Both the position numbers and the translations under genes were made by a program. The notes below the pieces were generated by a model. It had not been told where the DNA came from, ran no database searches, and was given only the letters and a program-made list of their open reading frames with translations. DNA of 42,233 bases from Chitinophagaceae bacterium (GTDB lineage Bacteria; Bacteroidota; Bacteroidia; Chitinophagales; Chitinophagaceae): NCBI GenBank assembly GCA_947476485.1, contig CANJQU010000027.1:1-42233 (forward strand). The letters run 5' to 3'. How positions within the stretch are numbered: position 1 is the stretch's first letter; every line of letters starts with the position of its first letter. This document shows positions 8,104 through 14,823 of this stretch, piece by piece.

Positions 8104-8604
8104 CTATACGGGCAATTCCCAATGGCCATTAAGCTTTAGCACTTTTTCTATCACATCGCGAACGCAGCCTCTGCCACCACCAAGAGGTGATATATATTTA
8201 GATATCTGGCGAATCTCCGGCACTGCATCACTTGGACTGCATGGCAATGCACATAGCTTCATTACGGCATAATCGGGTATATCATCGCCCATGCAAAGTA
8301 TGCGATCAAATGAGACATTGAGGGCCGCCGCCATCCCTAGCAGAAATTCTTTCTTGTTATCCACGCCCAGATGCACCTCTTCAATGCCCAGCTTGTTGAG
8401 TCTTGCACGCGCCGCATCACACTTGCCACCCGAAATGATCCAGACATTGTAACCTTTCTTTACGGCAAGCTGCAGCGCGTAACTATCCTTTATATTCATA
8501 GTACGCAGAATACGCCCTTCCTCGCCAAGCAACAGGCTGCCATCGGTGAGTACACCATCGATATCAAATACAAAAGTGTTGATCGGTTGAAAGAGATCCA
8601 GCAT
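8104..8604 (-). CDS. KdsC-like HAD phosphatase
   Basis: This 166-residue type C0 HAD phosphatase resembles 3-deoxy-D-manno-octulosonate 8-phosphate phosphatase (KDO pathway for LPS core). HAD motif I is DIDGVLTDG with nucleophile Asp14 and acid/base Asp16; motif II is the Ser in WIISGG; motif III is the Lys in VDNKKEFL; motif IV is MGDDIPD. The glycine-rich tail PLGGGRGCVRDVIE is typical of KdsC. The ATG at 8602-8604 is chosen over a TTG at 8616 because the longer form would read into an octamer repeat spacer. iscX lies 109 bases upstream on the same strand. Substrate specificity is inferred from family only. Confidence 0.88.
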   Translation of the reverse strand: MLDLFQPINTFVFDIDGVLTDGSLLLGEEGRILRTMNIKDSYALQLAVKKGYNVWIISGGKCDAARARLNKLGIEEVHLGVDNKKEFLLGMAAALNVSFDRILCMGDDIPDYAVMKLCALPCSPSDAVPEIRQISKYISPLGGGRGCVRDVIEKVLKLNGHWELPV

Positions 8605-8607
8605 ATT

Positions 8608-8647
8608 AATGTGCAAATTTGGAGATGTGCCAATGTGCCGATTTTAG
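8608..8647. repeat. octamer tandem repeat, five units
   Basis: Five consecutive 8-base units read AATGTGCA, AATTTGGA, GATGTGCC, AATGTGCC and GATTTTAG, roughly RATKTGnn. They lie immediately upstream of the kdsC-like start codon, so they would be in the transcript between iscX and that gene. The same unit type recurs at 8951-8982 in the equivalent position. Confidence 0.65.
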
Positions 8648-8713
8648 GCGTTCCATAGCGCTATGCATTTTTTATAAACATAATGACAGGAAGCCTGTTC
8701 AGGGGTTTTGGGG

Positions 8714-8947
8714 TCATTTCTGATTGTCACGCCACTCGTAAACCCAACCCGACTGTATCATCTCCAGGTGACCTTCGTTGCATTCTTCGCGCTTGCCTTC
8801 GAAATTTGGTATCTCCAGCACCCACTCTATCAGTTCAGTGAACCGGATGCGGTATATTTTACTTTCACCAAAATCATCGCCAAAACGCTCGTACAGCTTC
8901 ATCGCAATGTCTTCGTGGTCTTTCCAGTTTATTGGCGGTTCGTACAT
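8714..8947 (-). CDS. iscX: Fe-S cluster assembly protein IscX
   Basis: This 77-residue acidic protein matches IscX (YfhJ), a small adaptor that binds iron and the cysteine desulfurase IscS and modulates Fe-S cluster assembly. Diagnostic stretches are INWKDHEDIAMKLYERF, the acidic patch GDDFGES and the tryptophan-rich end SGWVYEWRDNQ. The start at 8947 is chosen because translation from 8983 would include an octamer repeat spacer and almost touch the ferredoxin stop. The ferredoxin gene ends 36 bases upstream on the same strand, and the two probably share its promoter. No iscS, iscU or hscAB lies in the window. Confidence 0.9.
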   Translation of the reverse strand: MYEPPINWKDHEDIAMKLYERFGDDFGESKIYRIRFTELIEWVLEIPNFEGKREECNEGHLEMIQSGWVYEWRDNQK

Positions 8948-8950
8948 ATT

Positions 8951-8982
8951 AATTTGAAAATTTGGGGATTTGAAAATTGACA
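8951..8982. repeat. octamer tandem repeat, four units
   Basis: Four 8-base units, AATTTGAA, AATTTGGG, GATTTGAA and AATTGACA, sit between the ferredoxin stop and the iscX start. As at 8608-8647, the run abuts the start codon across a short CATATTAAT-type junction (plus-strand reading). The two runs share unit length, phase and position, which points to a family of leader or spacer repeats. Confidence 0.6.
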
Positions 8983-8983
8983 C

Positions 8984-9319
8984 TTACTCTCCAAGAAATT
9001 GCGTCTGATCGGGCAAAGTAACCTCGATCATGCCACTGCCTACCTCAAGAATGCACTGGCAGCCCAAACGAGAATTGATACGCGGACTTACAGCACGGTC
9101 AATGAAATCTTCTTCCTTGTCAGTAAGCTCGGGTAAAAACTCATCGCCCTTAACCACGTAAAGGTGACAGGTGCTACAGGCACAAACCATACCACAGTTG
9201 TGATGCAATTCTATTCCGTTATCAAGGGCAACTTCCAGAATACTTTGGTCTGGCGCTATATTTTCGAGGGTTACTGGTGTTAACCCTTTTTGTTCAAAAT
9301 TAAACTTGATCGTATACAT
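8984..9319 (-). CDS. 2Fe-2S ferredoxin, adrenodoxin/Isc type
   Basis: This 111-residue electron carrier belongs to the vertebrate/Isc-type 2Fe-2S ferredoxins. The cluster ligands are Cys42, Cys48 and Cys51 (C-x5-C-x2-C) and Cys87 in the LGCQ motif. Cys46 and Cys89 are extra. The acidic EEDFID segment is where partner proteins bind in this family. Placement before iscX suggests it supplies electrons for Fe-S cluster assembly, as Fdx does in isc operons. The ATG at 9317-9319 has a TACCTTTG -7 box 22 bases upstream. Confidence 0.92.
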   Translation of the reverse strand: MYTIKFNFEQKGLTPVTLENIAPDQSILEVALDNGIELHHNCGMVCACSTCHLYVVKGDEFLPELTDKEEDFIDRAVSPRINSRLGCQCILEVGSGMIEVTLPDQTQFLGE

Positions 9320-9341
9320 TAAATTTTAATCGAATTTGCGG

Positions 9342-9349
9342 CAAAGGTA
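9342..9349 (-). promoter_or_regulatory. Bacteroidota -7 box for ferredoxin-iscX
   Basis: TACCTTTG on the minus strand matches TAnnTTTG, 22 bases before the ferredoxin ATG. It lies in the 142-base gap after the DUF2520 gene and probably drives ferredoxin, iscX and perhaps the kdsC-like gene. The nearest TTTG upstream (9363-9366) is only 13 bases away, too close for a standard -33 element. Confidence 0.5.
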
Positions 9350-9461
9350 GTACGAAAAAGCCCAAACCGCTACAGGGTTTTCCTTCATTTTTTCTATAGC
9401 CCCATGCAAATTTCCGAAAGCAACTGATTTTGCGCATCTACAGAAACCAGAATGCTGGCTA

Positions 9462-10229
9462 TTACAGGCTTGTAGCTTGTATTGAAGCAGTAATTGCTTC
9501 GTACATTTTTTGCCACTTCGGGTGTGCATTCAACAGGTTTTCATGAGCTGCAATAGTAGTAGTGTCTCTGCGAACAGCAGGACCCGTTTGCAATTTTTTA
9601 GGGGATGCGTGCTTGATTCGGTCGAAAGTCTGCTCAATAATAGGCGTCAATGTGGAAAACGGGAGATCATTCTCCGCACATACTTGTTCACAAACTGCCA
9701 TCAGGTGATTAATAAAGTTATTGCTGAGAACCGCAGACAGGTGGAGCCATTTTCGCTGCTCATATTTTGCTTCGAACAATACATCTGTAATTGCATGACC
9801 TACCGACTGCACATATGATTCCGCCTTTTTAGTACTGCCTTCCCATGCGCACGGAATATTCCTGTGGTCAGGCATGTTACTTTTTAAAATCGAATAAACC
9901 GGCCAAAGTACCGCACAGTCTTTCGCAGCCTTCTGAATACTATCCAGGCCTACAGCACCGGCAGTATGGATGAGCATAGTGTGTTCAAAAGACAATTTGC
10001 CTGCGACGTCACCAATTGCCGTATCGGAAACAGCAATCAGGCAAATATCTGCATCATCATCGGCGACATCGGAAATAGCACCATGTTTGTCAGCGATCAG
10101 CGCCTGGGCAAGTTCCTCTGCCTCCCGGGTATTTCGTCCATAAACGCCAACACAGTGGTGCCTGCCTGCTACAAGACGCTGTCCGAAAAACCATGCTATA
10201 TTGCCCGTACCAATAATGCTGAATGTCAT
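9462..10229 (-). CDS. Rossmann-like and DUF2520 domain protein
   Basis: This 255-residue protein has an N-terminal NAD(P)-binding Rossmann fold (about residues 1-115) with the dinucleotide signature IIGTGNIAWFFG at residues 4-15, and a helical DUF2520 domain (about 120-250; NNFINHLMAVCE is typical). The architecture resembles pyrroline-5-carboxylate reductase and F420-dependent oxidoreductases. The reaction is unknown. It begins six bases after the stop of the acyltransferase gene, so the two are probably co-transcribed. In many Bacteroidota this family sits next to a KdsC-like HAD gene; here the ferredoxin and iscX genes lie between them. Confidence 0.88.
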   Translation of the reverse strand: MTFSIIGTGNIAWFFGQRLVAGRHHCVGVYGRNTREAEELAQALIADKHGAISDVADDDADICLIAVSDTAIGDVAGKLSFEHTMLIHTAGAVGLDSIQKAAKDCAVLWPVYSILKSNMPDHRNIPCAWEGSTKKAESYVQSVGHAITDVLFEAKYEQRKWLHLSAVLSNNFINHLMAVCEQVCAENDLPFSTLTPIIEQTFDRIKHASPKKLQTGPAVRRDTTTIAAHENLLNAHPKWQKMYEAITASIQATSL

Positions 10230-10235
10230 CAGTTG

Positions 10236-10982
10236 CTATTTTTTATAAGCTATGTAATAACTTTCCATCGTATCATGCACCTGCTTTTTCAACGCAGGCA
10301 CATCACCTAAAGTTAACCCTGCGGTGGGCACAGGTTCCAGGAAGTGAATATGTATGGGCATTGGCCGCGCCCATATCTTTTTATCATGGGGCAATATTTT
10401 ACCGGTATTGAATATTACGCCGGGCATGACCGGTTTTTGAGCTTTAATTGCAGTTACAAATGCACCATCGAAAAATGGCTGCATGGGCTGGCCGGTCTTA
10501 TTCCGGGTGCCCTCGGGATACAGGCAAAGGTTTATACCCATAGCCAGCGTTTCCTGCATTTTGGTGAAGCTCTCCCGCCGGCTGTTCTCATTCTTGCGGT
10601 CTACAATGATTGACCCGCACTTATAAATAATACCGAATAGCGGGATCCTGGACATTTCAATTTTTGCGAGCGTCTTGTTAGCACCAGGTATCCATGGCGA
10701 TGAAACAGGTATATCGGCAAGGGAATTATGATTAATGACCACTACATAATTCTCTCCTTTCTTAAAATTCTTCCTTCCCTTCCTGATAACAGGGCAAAAT
10801 GCCAGCGGCATGAATATACCCATCCAGCCCCGGAATACAGCATGAAGCGCCTTTGCACGATGGGGTTCCGGGAGCATGGAAATGATCCAGATGGGGATGA
10901 AAACAATTAGCATCGTAATGATGAAAATGATCATTGCATATACTATAAAGACCCGTCCCAGTATGTTTTTTATTGATCTCAT
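10236..10982 (-). CDS. 1-acyl-sn-glycerol-3-phosphate acyltransferase (PlsC family)
   Basis: This 248-residue membrane-associated enzyme transfers an acyl chain to lysophosphatidic acid in phospholipid synthesis. The catalytic H-x4-D motif is NHNSLAD (His85-Asp90), and the substrate-binding motif is YPEGTR (EGTR at 157-160). An N-terminal hydrophobic segment (about 10-37) anchors it in the inner membrane. The length suits a single-domain PlsC. A related ornithine- or glycine-lipid acyltransferase cannot be excluded from motifs alone. It lies 47 bases after ung and six bases before the DUF2520 gene. Confidence 0.87.
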   Translation of the reverse strand: MRSIKNILGRVFIVYAMIIFIITMLIVFIPIWIISMLPEPHRAKALHAVFRGWMGIFMPLAFCPVIRKGRKNFKKGENYVVVINHNSLADIPVSSPWIPGANKTLAKIEMSRIPLFGIIYKCGSIIVDRKNENSRRESFTKMQETLAMGINLCLYPEGTRNKTGQPMQPFFDGAFVTAIKAQKPVMPGVIFNTGKILPHDKKIWARPMPIHIHFLEPVPTAGLTLGDVPALKKQVHDTMESYYIAYKK

Positions 10983-11029
10983 TATTCCAATCGAAAATCG
11001 AAAGTAGTTAGTCTAAAGTTGTTACTGTC

Positions 11030-11704
11030 TTAATTTATATCCCAGTCTATCGGCTTTTCACCCATTTCGCGAAGCCAGTTGTTTGTTTTGCTGAAGTGCC
11101 CACACCCAAAAAAGCCGTTGTATGCCGAAAACGGAGACGGGTGAGCAGCCTTTAGTATTTTATGTTTTGTTGCATCTATCAATGGTTCCTTGTTTTGGGC
11201 AAACTTACCCCAAAGCAGGAAAACCACATGGTCCTTATCCTTTGAAATGTGTTTTATCACTTCGTCGGTAAATGTATGCCATCCTACCTGGCTATGGGAG
11301 TTGGGGGTGTTAGCCTCAACTGTGAGAGAGGCATTGAGCAGCAACACACCCTGTCTTGCCCATTTTTCAAGATTGCCGGTTTGGGGCATAGGAATTTCCA
11401 AGTCCTGGTTTAGCTCTTTGAAAATATTGACCAGCGACGGCGGCGGCGACACTTTATCAGGTACCGAGAAACTGAGCCCATGAGCCTGCCCTACATTATG
11501 ATAAGGATCCTGGCCTATGATCACCACCTTCACCTTTTCGAAGGGTGTACATTCAAATGCATTAAAGATCAGCTTGCCGGGGGGGTAGATCGTCTTGCCG
11601 GCTTTTTTTTCTTCTTTCAAAAAATTGACGATCTGCCCAAAATATGGTTTGTCGAACTCTTCTTTGAGCTCCTGCTTCCAACTTTGTTCTATTGCTACCT
11701 CCAT
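11030..11704 (-). CDS. ung: uracil-DNA glycosylase, family 1
   Basis: This 224-residue enzyme removes uracil from DNA as the first step of base-excision repair. The catalytic water-activating motif GQDPYHN is at residues 64-70 with Asp66 catalytic. The uracil-recognition and minor-groove loop motif [14 protein letters not shown] with the catalytic His, and the family segment [10 protein letters not shown], are all present. The ATG at 11702-11704 is preferred over a TTG at 11725. It lies between the LuxE-family gene (44 bases upstream) and the acyltransferase gene on the same strand. Confidence 0.96.
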   Translation of the reverse strand: MEVAIEQSWKQELKEEFDKPYFGQIVNFLKEEKKAGKTIYPPGKLIFNAFECTPFEKVKVVIIGQDPYHNVGQAHGLSFSVPDKVSPPPSLVNIFKELNQDLEIPMPQTGNLEKWARQGVLLLNASLTVEANTPNSHSQVGWHTFTDEVIKHISKDKDHVVFLLWGKFAQNKEPLIDATKHKILKAAHPSPFSAYNGFFGCGHFSKTNNWLREMGEKPIDWDIN

Positions 11705-11748
11705 TGGTGAAATTTGGCTGGGCAAATTAGGAATAATAATGGGATAGT

Positions 11749-12744
11749 TTATACCGCCATCAAACTACATCCTCTCAGCGCACTATGATCCATTCTTCCC
11801 AACACTTCAAATGAGCCATCTGCAGCAAGATTGCCAATATCGTCGGTTGCAATAAATGAGCACGAATGAACATTTGCCAGATCTACAATATTGATGCAAC
11901 CGGTACCCCTGCCCATTACCTCCAGTGGGTCATTAATGTCACGGACAAGTACCCACATTGTATTGGTACAACTAAAGACGCCATCGGCTTTAGCGTATGC
12001 CTGCGATAGCAGTTCCGTCATCCCATATTCAGAATGAACCTCTTTCAATTGAAACTGCTTTTTCAGTATTGCCTGCACCTCGGCACGGGTGAGTTCTTCT
12101 CTCCGGCCCTTCATACCGCCAGTTTCCATTACTATCGTATTCGATAGCTGCATCGGGAAGGCCTCCGCAAAATCGAGCAGGGCAAAGGTGACGCCGAGCA
12201 GCAGAACTTTCTGATTACTTTTTTCAAGGCGGGAAAGCACACTATGCAGCTTTTCCCATTCATTGATGTAAAAACCATTGTCAGCATGCCCACTAGCAGC
12301 CATCAGTGTTTTGGCCATATACACCAGCGATGCGTTTTGCCGTTCCAGGTAAGAGGGCAATAGCGCCAGGATGGTGTACCCTGACGGATCTCCGTAAAAC
12401 TGCTTAAAACCGCTGAGCAATGAAGACTCATAAATTGCGGCATCGGCGACATAGTGCCTCGATGGGGTTTCGCCGGTAGTGCCACTACTTTCAAATATCA
12501 AACCGACTGATTTATTAGAGCCGGTTGTTACTTTATGCGATTTGAAAAATGAAACCGGTAGAAATGGTATTTGCCTGAGGGACGTTACTTTATCGGGATT
12601 AATATGAAGTGCATCGCAATACTCCCGGTAGAGCATATTGTTATCACGCTGGTATCTGAATACTTCCAGTGCGATACTTTCAAAATTTTCCGCGTTAGCA
12701 TTGAGCACCATTGCGGCACTATTTAACGATATATTATAAGACAC
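11749..12744 (-). CDS. LuxE/PaaK-family acyl-activating protein
   Basis: This 331-residue protein resembles LuxE acyl-protein synthetase, part of the ANL adenylating superfamily. The phosphate-binding motif is [14 protein letters not shown] (about residue 84), and the [14 protein letters not shown] segment corresponds to the ANL core motif. LuxE activates a fatty acid with ATP and passes it on as acyl-enzyme, but no LuxC or LuxD reductase or transferase genes are nearby, so bioluminescence is not implied. The substrate is unknown. The start is uncertain: GTG at 12744 keeps an N-terminus like relatives, while ATG at 12711 is an alternative. The upstream gene is divergent and very close (19 bases). 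Confidence 0.8.
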   Translation of the reverse strand: MSYNISLNSAAMVLNANAENFESIALEVFRYQRDNNMLYREYCDALHINPDKVTSLRQIPFLPVSFFKSHKVTTGSNKSVGLIFESSGTTGETPSRHYVADAAIYESSLLSGFKQFYGDPSGYTILALLPSYLERQNASLVYMAKTLMAASGHADNGFYINEWEKLHSVLSRLEKSNQKVLLLGVTFALLDFAEAFPMQLSNTIVMETGGMKGRREELTRAEVQAILKKQFQLKEVHSEYGMTELLSQAYAKADGVFSCTNTMWVLVRDINDPLEVMGRGTGCINIVDLANVHSCSFIATDDIGNLAADGSFEVLGRMDHSALRGCSLMAV

Positions 12745-12750
12745 ATTTAT

Positions 12751-12758
12751 TATCTTTG
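12751..12758 (+). promoter_or_regulatory. Bacteroidota -7 box for the lipoprotein gene
   Basis: TATCTTTG matches TAnnTTTG and ends five bases before the ATG at 12764, again implying an almost leaderless transcript. It lies within the 19-base gap between the divergent LuxE-family gene and this gene. I see no good -33 TTTG. Confidence 0.5.
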
Positions 12759-12763
12759 GTACA

Positions 12764-13249
12764 ATGAATATCCGGAGCGTTGTTTACTTGTTACTCCTTT
12801 CTGTTGTTGTGTTCTCGTGCAACAAAACTAACGACGTGTCAAAGATACCGCAGATATCGTTATTGTATTTCGGGGCAGGAGATGGCACCGACTCCATGGT
12901 GGTTAATATAGATACCGCATTCTTGCAATTCTCACTCGTGGACGGTGACGCCGATATCGGCAATGATCCGAACGGCACTCAAAACGATATTTTCATTAAG
13001 GACTTCAGGTTCGACACAGGATATGTGGGTTACCACTTTCCTGCTATTGATCAAAGTATTGAAGACCCGAAAAAGGGAATCCAGGGTAAATGCTTGTTTC
13101 AATTTACACCAGACATACTAACTATCCGCGACGATTCTCTTCACAAGGAGACTGGTGATACCACACACTTTGAGGTATATATAGCGGACCGGGCCGGCAA
13201 CCAGAGTAATCATATAATTACCGGGCGGATCATCGTAAGGCCTAAGTAA
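12764..13249 (+). CDS. hypothetical lipoprotein
   Basis: This 161-residue protein has a signal peptide ending in a lipobox-like VVFSC, with Cys19 as the probable lipidation site, so it should be anchored in the envelope. The mature region is rich in Asp and Gly and beta-strand in character (SLVDGDADIG, HFEVYIADRAGNQSN), resembling an immunoglobulin-like or calcium-stabilised fold. I do not recognise a named family. It is a single gene, divergent from the LuxE-family gene and 179 bases before lipB. Confidence 0.75.
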   Translation: MNIRSVVYLLLLSVVVFSCNKTNDVSKIPQISLLYFGAGDGTDSMVVNIDTAFLQFSLVDGDADIGNDPNGTQNDIFIKDFRFDTGYVGYHFPAIDQSIEDPKKGIQGKCLFQFTPDILTIRDDSLHKETGDTTHFEVYIADRAGNQSNHIITGRIIVRPK

Positions 13250-13370
13250 GATACAGCTTGTCATTCGGCAATATTATCAGTGTAATATTTGAAACTAACA
13301 CATGCAATATGTCGTTTATTTGATAATTTGTCGTCATTATTTTTATAGATACTGATACAACGTTAAAAAA

Positions 13371-13396
13371 GTTAATGCCAATTTTTCGGCATTGAC
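13371..13396. other. hairpin upstream of lipB
   Basis: GTTAATGCC and GGCATTGAC can form a 9-bp stem (one G-U pair) around an eight-base loop. It sits 32 bases before the lipB ATG. Read on the minus strand it is followed by TTTTTT like a terminator, but no minus-strand gene ends here. It could be a leader structure or the end of the lipoprotein transcript. Confidence 0.4.
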
Positions 13397-13428
13397 CAAT
13401 AAATCCAGTAAATTGCATACTCATTTTT

Positions 13429-14163
13429 ATGCAGACGATACTATTTCAGGATATGGGGAGGGTGGCTTACGATGCCGCATGGGATTACCAGGAATCTTTA
13501 TTGCAGGCAAACCTGCAGATAAAAGCAGAATGGTATAACATACCTGAAACCTCACGACCTGCAAATACCAGCACGGTAAATCATCTGTTGTTTTGCGAGC
13601 ATCCGCATGTGTATACGATTGGCAAGAGCGGTCACATGGAAAACCTCCTGGTGAATGATGCACGCCTGAAAGAACTTGATGTTTCGTTTTTCAAGACCAA
13701 CAGGGGCGGCGACATTACTTACCACGGCCCCGGCCAGGTGGTTGGCTACCCTATCCTCGACCTTGAACATTTCGTGACCGACCTGGGCAAGTATATGCGT
13801 AACCTAGAGGAAGCAATTATTCGCACACTTTCACGTTATGGTATCGAAGGAGGCAGGCTCCAAGGCGCTACTGGCGTTTGGCTTGATGCTGATGTGAAAG
13901 GCAAGGCAAGAAAGATATGTGCCATGGGTGTGCGCTGCAGCAGATGGGTTACGATGCATGGCTTCGCTCTTAACGTTAACACCGACCTGAGATACTTCGA
14001 CTATATAGTTCCATGCGGCATAACTGACAAAAGTGTTACTTCTATTGAGAAAGAACTGGGTTATAAAGTGGACGAACAGGAGGTAAAGGATATTCTCAAA
14101 CATGAGTTCGGCATGGTATTTAATGCAGAAATTGTAAATGAAAAGGCAAGTGTCACAGCGTAG
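13429..14163 (+). CDS. lipB: octanoyl-[acyl-carrier-protein]:protein N-octanoyltransferase
   Basis: This 244-residue enzyme moves octanoate from acyl-carrier protein to lipoyl domains, the first step of lipoic acid cofactor synthesis. The signature RGGDITYHGPGQ begins at Arg92. The catalytic lysine is probably Lys162 in RKICAMG and the acyl-thioester cysteine is Cys196 in PCGITDKSVTS. It is slightly longer than the E. coli enzyme because of its N-terminal part. lipA is not in the window. The downstream membrane-protein gene overlaps its 3' end by 26 bases. Confidence 0.95.
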   Translation: MQTILFQDMGRVAYDAAWDYQESLLQANLQIKAEWYNIPETSRPANTSTVNHLLFCEHPHVYTIGKSGHMENLLVNDARLKELDVSFFKTNRGGDITYHGPGQVVGYPILDLEHFVTDLGKYMRNLEEAIIRTLSRYGIEGGRLQGATGVWLDADVKGKARKICAMGVRCSRWVTMHGFALNVNTDLRYFDYIVPCGITDKSVTSIEKELGYKVDEQEVKDILKHEFGMVFNAEIVNEKASVTA

Positions 14164-14764
14164 TATCACATATTATTGGGGAGACAAGAGCCTGCTTATA
14201 ACACTGGGCAATCGCACCAACAGGCGCGTACGGGCATTATACCTGGTGGAATTTGTATTTACTGCTGCTATGGCCACAGTGTTTTTGCTCCAGGCGCTTC
14301 CGTTAGATCATAATTTCGCTCATTGGGCCGCATGTATCGGAGCATCGCTTATTTACCTCCTGGCAGCTAACCGGTTCCTGGGTAGACTCTTTTTCACAGA
14401 GCGCCTTTTATTGGACCAGAATTCCTTTACGATCATCAAAAAATCCCTCTTTTCCCAAAACATAAAACGCTATGACTGGCGCCAGATCGGCACATTGCAT
14501 TATGAAGGAAAAGGACGTAAAACAGACCACCCACTCAAGGGTATGTGCTTTGATTACCTTGGGTTTGAAACACAGGAACACCTGATACAAAGCCTTCACC
14601 ATAATGGCAATCTTTATTTCGAAGCTAACGAAGGGAGGATATATTTTGCATCCGGCGTATATTCCTGGGATGCAGAAGAGATGGTGCAGATGATGAAAAT
14701 ATATATCGGCTCCTCACTACAGTTGGGCCCTGAATGGAAAGAAATGCTGCAAGGGCAAGAGTAG
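14138..14764 (+). CDS. hypothetical membrane protein
   Basis: This 208-residue protein has two predicted membrane segments near residues 33-55 and 60-80 and a soluble C-terminal part rich in aromatic residues. The layout, a short N-terminus, a helical hairpin and a PH-like tail with LYFEANEGRIYFASG, recalls bacterial membrane-anchored PH-like domains, but I cannot assign a family with certainty. The ATG at 14138 lies inside lipB; later alternative starts would remove the overlap. The coupling suggests co-transcription with lipB, with no evident functional link. Confidence 0.65.
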   Translation: MKRQVSQRSITYYWGDKSLLITLGNRTNRRVRALYLVEFVFTAAMATVFLLQALPLDHNFAHWAACIGASLIYLLAANRFLGRLFFTERLLLDQNSFTIIKKSLFSQNIKRYDWRQIGTLHYEGKGRKTDHPLKGMCFDYLGFETQEHLIQSLHHNGNLYFEANEGRIYFASGVYSWDAEEMVQMMKIYIGSSLQLGPEWKEMLQGQE

Positions 14765-14823
14765 GCGATACTAAAACACCCTGCTTACCGTTTATCTCAC
14801 AACTTTTCCCTTATTTTAGTGGC

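Noticed and set aside
9326-9529. 67-codon minus-strand frame between ferredoxin and the DUF2520 gene
   Set aside because: It overlaps the DUF2520 3' end in another frame and has no family features; it also covers the ferredoxin promoter.
13371-13396. Hairpin before lipB as an intrinsic terminator
   Set aside because: The T run lies on the minus-strand side, where no gene ends; kept only as a hairpin of unknown role.
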